Source: Diogma glabrata
Taxonomy: Eukaryota; Arthropoda; Insecta; Diptera; Cylindrotomidae
Length of the DNA: 64,000 nt
Assembly: GCA_963693315.1 (NCBI GenBank)
Contig: OY856188.1
Location: 100,497,462-100,561,461 of the forward strand
Direction of reading: 5' to 3'
Shown here: one piece after another, positions 58,699-64,000 of the stretch
Position numbering within the stretch: the first letter of the stretch is position 1
How the letters are laid out: every line of letters starts with the position of its first letter
The notes under the pieces: generated by a model
The model's database searches: none
What the model saw: only the letters and a program-made list of their open reading frames with translations
Told to the model about the DNA's origin: nothing
Position numbers and translations under genes: made by a program

Positions 58699-60696
58699 TA
58701 GTCTAGGAGCCCGCCGACATAAACAGCAACTCATAAATACTCTTCTATAATTTTTTGTGTGGCTTAATTACGCCTAGTCTACCACTTTTTTTTCTCTATC
58801 ATAATTTTCTTAGCCGCGGCTTTTTCTCTCCAGCAATTTTTAAACTTGTCAATATCGTATTAAGCTAAAAATTTATAGATACTCTATTTTAAAAAATTTA
58901 ATACCAAGAGAAATTCATGAATCGCGAGAGAAAAAACTTGTCCGACAAAAATTTCGGTACGTTAAGGGTGTCTACCGAGTGAAACATGTAATAATAACAA
59001 TTTCGAAAAATTTATGGATAACCACCTGATTTTTATGAAAAATGCTTCATCAATGTATGTAAAATCACGTCCTTACATCGTCCGACAAGGCAGTTTTGCC
59101 AATTTTCCAGTCCGACAAGCGGAAATTGACATTTTCACGGCGACCTAAAATTTATTCATAACCGTCGGACAAAATGAAATTTACATATTATAGAGCAGAA
59201 CTTACCCTGTAGTACAAGTGGCGGACAAATATTTCGTGCCAAATCAATAGTCCGACAAAAAAACATCGATCGACAACATCATTTCAATACTTTATTTTTT
59301 CGAAGTTCATAAATAATTTTAGTCTCATTAATTACAATAATAAATGAATGGTAAGGAATGTGAATAGCTAATAACATGTATTAAACTAATAATATGAACA
59401 TTTTATTAACAATTTCATTAAAAAAAGTCCAAGCGGCACGTATATCCGCTAGAAATAGGTAGATTTCGAGATCAGACAGTTTTGTGTGCCAGTAGAATCT
59501 GATGTATCAGATTAGTTTAAACAAAACAAACTAATTTCAAACAGATATCGAACAAATTTTAAAAAGAAAATTAGCTACCTATAAGCAAAACTATATCTAT
59601 ATCTACTGAACGTAAGTTTTTTTTCGGATGTCTTTGCAAGAACATTCTGAATTTTTAATTTTTCTATCAAATTTTGATACTTCCGTTGAATATAACATAG
59701 GGTGAATGATTTATTTATTTAATTTAGATAAATTTAACATTGATTATTTCGGGAAAATTTTCGGTGAGATCTAAATTTTTTGATTCCAATCGATGCAAGA
59801 ACGTTTATTCTGTAAAATATTTTACAATCCGATGTAAATATTTGATTTCATAAATGTTATTTACATCCTTAATAGCAATTATAAAATATAAATGAAAAAG
59901 ATCAAAAAAGAATTTCATCAAAAATTTTAAGCTTCATAAAATCCATAATTTCCATGCGTCGGACTGGAAAATCGGAGAATATATCGTGTCCGACAATTAA
60001 ACAATTGGATTCTACATACTTTTTTTAGGTAATCCTATAAAAAACAGCTGGTTATGTGGAAGTATGCTGCATTTACGCTCACAAACGCAAATACTGTAAT
60101 CCTTCGTGAATTTTCAATTGAAAAATAATAATTTGTTCGATTTTTATGAAAATGGTAATATTTTACTGTCGGACAACTTGTTCACCTCGTTGTAAGCTTC
60201 ATTTAACAGCAAAAAATCGAAAGCGGAAATTGTTATGAATAAATTTTAGGTCGCCGTGAAAATGTCAATGTCCGCTTGTCGGACTGGAAAATTGGCAAAT
60301 CTGTCTTGTCGGACGATGTAAGGATGTGATTTTACATACCTTGTTGAAGCATTTTTCATAAAAATCAGGTGGTTATCCATAAATTTTTCGAAATTGTTAT
60401 TATTACATGTTTCACTCGGTAGACACCCTTAACGTACCGAAATTTTTGTCGGACAAGTTTTTTCCCTCGCGATTCATGAATTTCTTTTGGTATTAAATTT
60501 TTTAAAAATAGAGTATCTATAAATTTTTAGCTTAATACGATATTGACAAGTTTAAAAATTGCTGGAGAGAAAAAGCCGCGGCTAAGAAAATTATGATAGA
60601 GAAAAAAAAGTGGTAGACTAGGCGTAATTAAGCCACACAAAAAATTATAGAAGAGTATTTATGAGTTGCTGTTTATGTCGGCGGGCTCCCAGACTA
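58699..60696. mobile_element. 2.0-kb TIR element with ~475-bp arms and repeated GTCCGACAA boxes
   Basis: Left end TAGTCTAGGAGCCCGCCGAC, right end GTCGGCGGGCTCCCAGACTA. The arms (58699-59172 and 60228-60696) are near-identical reverse complements. GTA flanks both ends (58696-58698 and 60697-60699) as a possible 3-bp TSD. The core and arms contain at least ten copies of GTCCGACAA or its complement TTGTCGGAC. No reading frame of note and no transposase is seen, so it is non-autonomous. The terminus resembles that of foldback family A (TAGACTAxGAGCCCGCG). Confidence 0.88.
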
Positions 60697-60907
60697 GTAA
60701 TTTATGGTTTTCAATTCGATACAACATTGTTGTGTCGTTGTTTATTTTTATTACTTTTTTTCATTTAAAATTAAAATGAAATTAAGCCGTAGTGATTTTA
60801 GTCGATGAAAATTATTAACATTTTTAAAAAGGTTATAGAATTTATCTGATTTTTGTAGTGTTAAATTAAGAAACGATCTAATCAACAAGTCGTGGTATAT
60901 AAGCCGT

Positions 60908-60992
60908 GTTCGATTTGACTGAAACAACTGAAGCAACTGAAAAATTAAATGCAATTGTTGTTGTTTTTTCAGTTGTTTCAGTCAAATCGAAC
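60908..60992. repeat. Perfect 25-bp hairpin
   Basis: GTTCGATTTGACTGAAACAA on the left pairs perfectly with TTGTTTCAGTCAAATCGAAC on the right (full arms 25 bp), with a 35-bp loop containing a second CAACTGAA. It could be a tiny MITE or a folded RNA. No second copy is in the window. Confidence 0.85.
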
Positions 60993-61409
60993 GCACCTAT
61001 AGTTGGGTATAATTATGTAAGAGGACACTCTTACATTAAAAAAAAACAAATGTCAATTTTGTTGCAGTATTTCGAGAATATACATAAACATTTCTAATTG
61101 GAATTTCGTGTTTCTTGTTTTGATTAAAAAAAAAATTTTTGTTTGTTGATTTAGAGAAAATAAAAAAATTTATCAAAATGCCATTACCAGGAATAAATGA
61201 ATGTAAATAAAATGGAGTATTTTAGTTTAAATTTCATAATATAATTAATGAAAATGCAGATTTATTAGAAATAAAGATACAAATTTCGTCAACTTGAAAA
61301 GGTGTCATGGCGTGTGAAATATTATTCTTAAAAAACATTGATAACATTTTTGTTTCTTAAAAAAAAACTGATGGTTTGATATCTTAGGTTCGCTATCCGA
61401 AATAATTGA

Positions 61410-61581
<172 letters not shown>

Positions 61582-61689
61582 TTAGCTGAGATTTGGCATT
61601 AATTTAATTTAGTTTTAATAAATTTAATGAAAATAGAACTTCGAATTAATTAACTTTCTTTGATTTACAGCTACAGAATATAATACAAA

Positions 61690-62237
61690 AGGTATCTCCC
61701 GCAGGAGGGATCGATTTTGATCGATTATGATCAATGTTGATCTACGGGTCTGACTACCCTGCGTACTCCAGTCCCTGCCATTGACATATGAGTTAGCGTG
61801 AGATATCACATACCACTGGCAATGGCAGGAGATGTCATTAGCCAAGATGATATCTTAGGGTGCTGGCGGACGAACTTTAATTAGTCAACGGCAGCACTTC
61901 CAGTCTTAGCTGGGCAGCGTTCCGTAGCGGTACCGCTCATTAGCTCTTCCGAGGAATCGAACCAACACGTAGTTATGTGTGGGCTTTGTGCCTCGATTAA
62001 GGTGGTGGGCGGTGCGTCTGGGGTGCGCTGCATCAGCTGGATTATTGGCATTTAGTTTTGTTTTGTTTTCTGCAAATTTCTCACAATTTGTTTTTCACTT
62101 ATTATTTTGTTATTATTTCTTCATCTTATCATGAAATATTGGCATATGTCATATTTTGTAGTATGATAGGATTTTTTACTTAGTTATGCATTTTAAAATA
62201 AAACACAAAAAAATAAAATAAACATTTTGATATATAT
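61690..62237 (+). promoter_or_regulatory. Probable 5' leader and internal promoter of the downstream LINE
   Basis: This segment precedes the LINE start codon directly. Its first ~350 bp are much GC-richer than the surroundings, with a CCTGCCATTG...CAATGGCAGG inverted repeat at about 61773-61830 and a CTGGGCAGCGTTCCGTAGCG stretch. LINE leaders often hold a promoter inside the element. There is no second full-length copy of this family to confirm the 5' boundary. Confidence 0.45.
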
Positions 62238-64000
62238 ATGGCAGCACAACCGAAAAAAAATAAGTCTGCAAGTGGTAAAGCAAATTTGCGCAATCCACCC
62301 GCCCATAAAGCGGCATGTCCACGGAATTTGCAGGGACAAAACATATATGAATCAATAAAAAATTTTAAAATACATGTTCAAAACATCTGCGGATTGAACG
62401 CTAACCATGACCACGTGCAACGTCATCTTGAGCACGACAAACCGAACATTCTATTCCTTACAGAAACACAAGTTTCTGAAAATTTTCTCTTTATAGAATC
62501 ACTTAATTCCAAATATAGACTCGAATCAGCTTTCAAACTCCATCAGGGCGTATGCGCATTCATTCATGAGAGTGTTGCGTACACGCGTTTTCCAAATTTT
62601 GAACTACACGGTGACGGCTTCAATACAATGGTTTTAAAGATTTGTCTTCCAGAAATGACTTTTTTTACAATAGCTTTATACCGGTCCCCCAACAAACGTA
62701 ACCCAGACTTTTTTAATATACTGACAAAAATTATGGACGAGATTAGAGCAAAGTCCCCAAATTGTGAAGTTATCGTTACCGGTGACTTCAACGTCCACAA
62801 CAAATCATGGTTGGAATTCTCCAAATCGACCGACGATGTTGACAATAGTGGAAAACTGGCAGAAATTTTTGCCGCGTCTCAGGGCCTATTCCAAATTGTT
62901 AAAAGCCCGACTTTCACTCCCCGTAATGGCGGTGATAATAGTTTTCTACTAGATCTCTATCTTACCACAATGCCAGATAGTACGAGTGTCGATGTTGCGA
63001 AAGGTAGTATTGGAAATTCTGATCATTATTTAATCTCATCAGTTATCAAAACTGATTTACTTAAAACTACAGCTCCCAAACCCCGTAAAATATTTCACTA
63101 CTCAAAAATGGATAAGAGTGGTCTTCAAAATATTTTCCATGGTTTCCCTTTCGACCGTCATTGTTTTTACACTGACAATGTAAATGTTTCTGCTCAAAAC
63201 TTTACAGAAACCATCCAATTTGCTATCAATAAATTTGTCCCTTTCTCCATAGTAAAACCCAAACAAAAATACTTGTATTCGAAAGCTGCCAAAACGGCAC
63301 TTAGAAACAAACGTAGATCATTTAATATCTGGATTCATAACAAAACTCCCACTAATCGATCCCAATATCTAAAAGCCAACAAAATATCTAATCAGATTAT
63401 CTCAAACGAAAAGTCCGAAATTGACAGAGCGAAAGCCTCAAAACTTACGTCTATGTCTGTTTCTGACAAGAGTTTCTACAGTGCCATTAATTCTTTAAAT
63501 TCTGGTACAAAATTTTCTATTCCCCCTATTATTGATGGTGATTTAATCGTCAATGATCGCGCAAGAAAAGCTAACTTGTTCGCTGAACGCTTTGCTCTGA
63601 ACTCCACTGTTTTGGAAACTCCTAAAGAAATACCCCAAATCCAGTCTTCAGGAGTTAATATGAATGAACTTCACTTCAAACCCAAAATAGTCGCTAAACT
63701 TTTTAAGGGGTTAAACATCAACAACGCATCAGGAATGGACAATATTCCACCCATTATTTTAAAACCTTTTCCAAAGAACTTGCACCAACTTTAACTAAAA
63801 TATTCTACCAATCCTACAAATCTGGTATATTTCCCTCGTGCTGGAAGTTGGCAAATGTCCAGCCCGTCCCCAAAAAGGGACCAAAATCCGATATCTCAAA
63901 TTATAGGCCAATAGCTTTACTATCGGTCCTATCCAAAGTCTATGAGCATTATATTAATACACATATTTCAAAATTTCTGGAAGAAAATCATTTAATATCC
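62238..64000 (+). CDS. CR1/Jockey-type LINE endonuclease-reverse transcriptase, second family (frameshifted, runs off window)
   Basis: A 518-codon frame opens with a basic, low-complexity leader (MAAQPKKNKSASGKA) and then the APE endonuclease: LFLTET near residue 75, GDFNVHN at 182-188 and the catalytic SDH at 261-263. The linker reaches NNASGMDNIPPIILK near 63750. There the frame ends prematurely at 63794 because an A-run at about 63761-63764 is one base short. One frame over, the protein goes on as ELAPTLTKIFYQSYKSGIFP and then NYRPIALLSVLSK, open to the window end. It is related to, but clearly distinct from, the 10.5-kb LINE. A single frameshift suggests a young or lightly damaged copy; a sequencing error is also possible. 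Motifs A-C lie beyond the window. Confidence 0.92.

Overview
The window looks like gene-poor, strongly A+T-rich eukaryotic DNA, most likely from an insect. It carries relics of four LINE lineages, Penelope-like, hAT and LTR retroelement genes, many terminal-inverted-repeat (TIR) and foldback elements, and heptanucleotide arrays. There are no bacterial-type operons. I found no host gene that I could defend. The species cannot be told from the sequence. The insect assignment is an inference from the mobile-element mix and base composition.

Layout. 1-9.7 kb: half of a foldback element, a composite A-rich repeat, a hAT transposase relic and a 577-bp tandem duplication carrying a small palindromic element. 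10.5-13.5 kb: the best-preserved element, a CR1/Jockey-type LINE with endonuclease and reverse transcriptase, broken by one stop codon. 14-19 kb: an inverted-repeat element with a second element inserted in it, and a complete 560-bp foldback element. 20-27 kb: a retropepsin relic, a second copy of the composite repeat riddled with insertions and duplications, a truncated LINE copy and a hAT scrap. 28.8-33 kb: another foldback half, two blocks of a Penelope-like element about 1.2 kb apart, and a reverse LINE fragment. 35-44 kb: two GATACCA arrays, a second foldback family, a ~600-bp tandem repeat and a non-autonomous hAT element with a perfect 8-bp target-site duplication (TSD). 44-48.3 kb: nothing recognisable. 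48.3-50.6 kb: a TIR element with ~500-bp arms and a transposase-like core, then another inverted repeat. 52-56.3 kb: an R1/LOA-type LINE relic abutting a reverse-strand LINE whose endonuclease is split by a CR1-type LINE insertion. 57.2-60.7 kb: a hAT pseudogene next to a 2-kb element with ~475-bp TIRs. 61.4-64 kb: a long (TA)n tract, a GC-richer leader and a second CR1-type LINE running off the window.

No gene here appears to work with another as a pathway. The story is the order of insertions: elements inside elements, several dated relative to each other by TSDs. All protein-family assignments come from motifs read by eye and from memory of the families. No database search was run.
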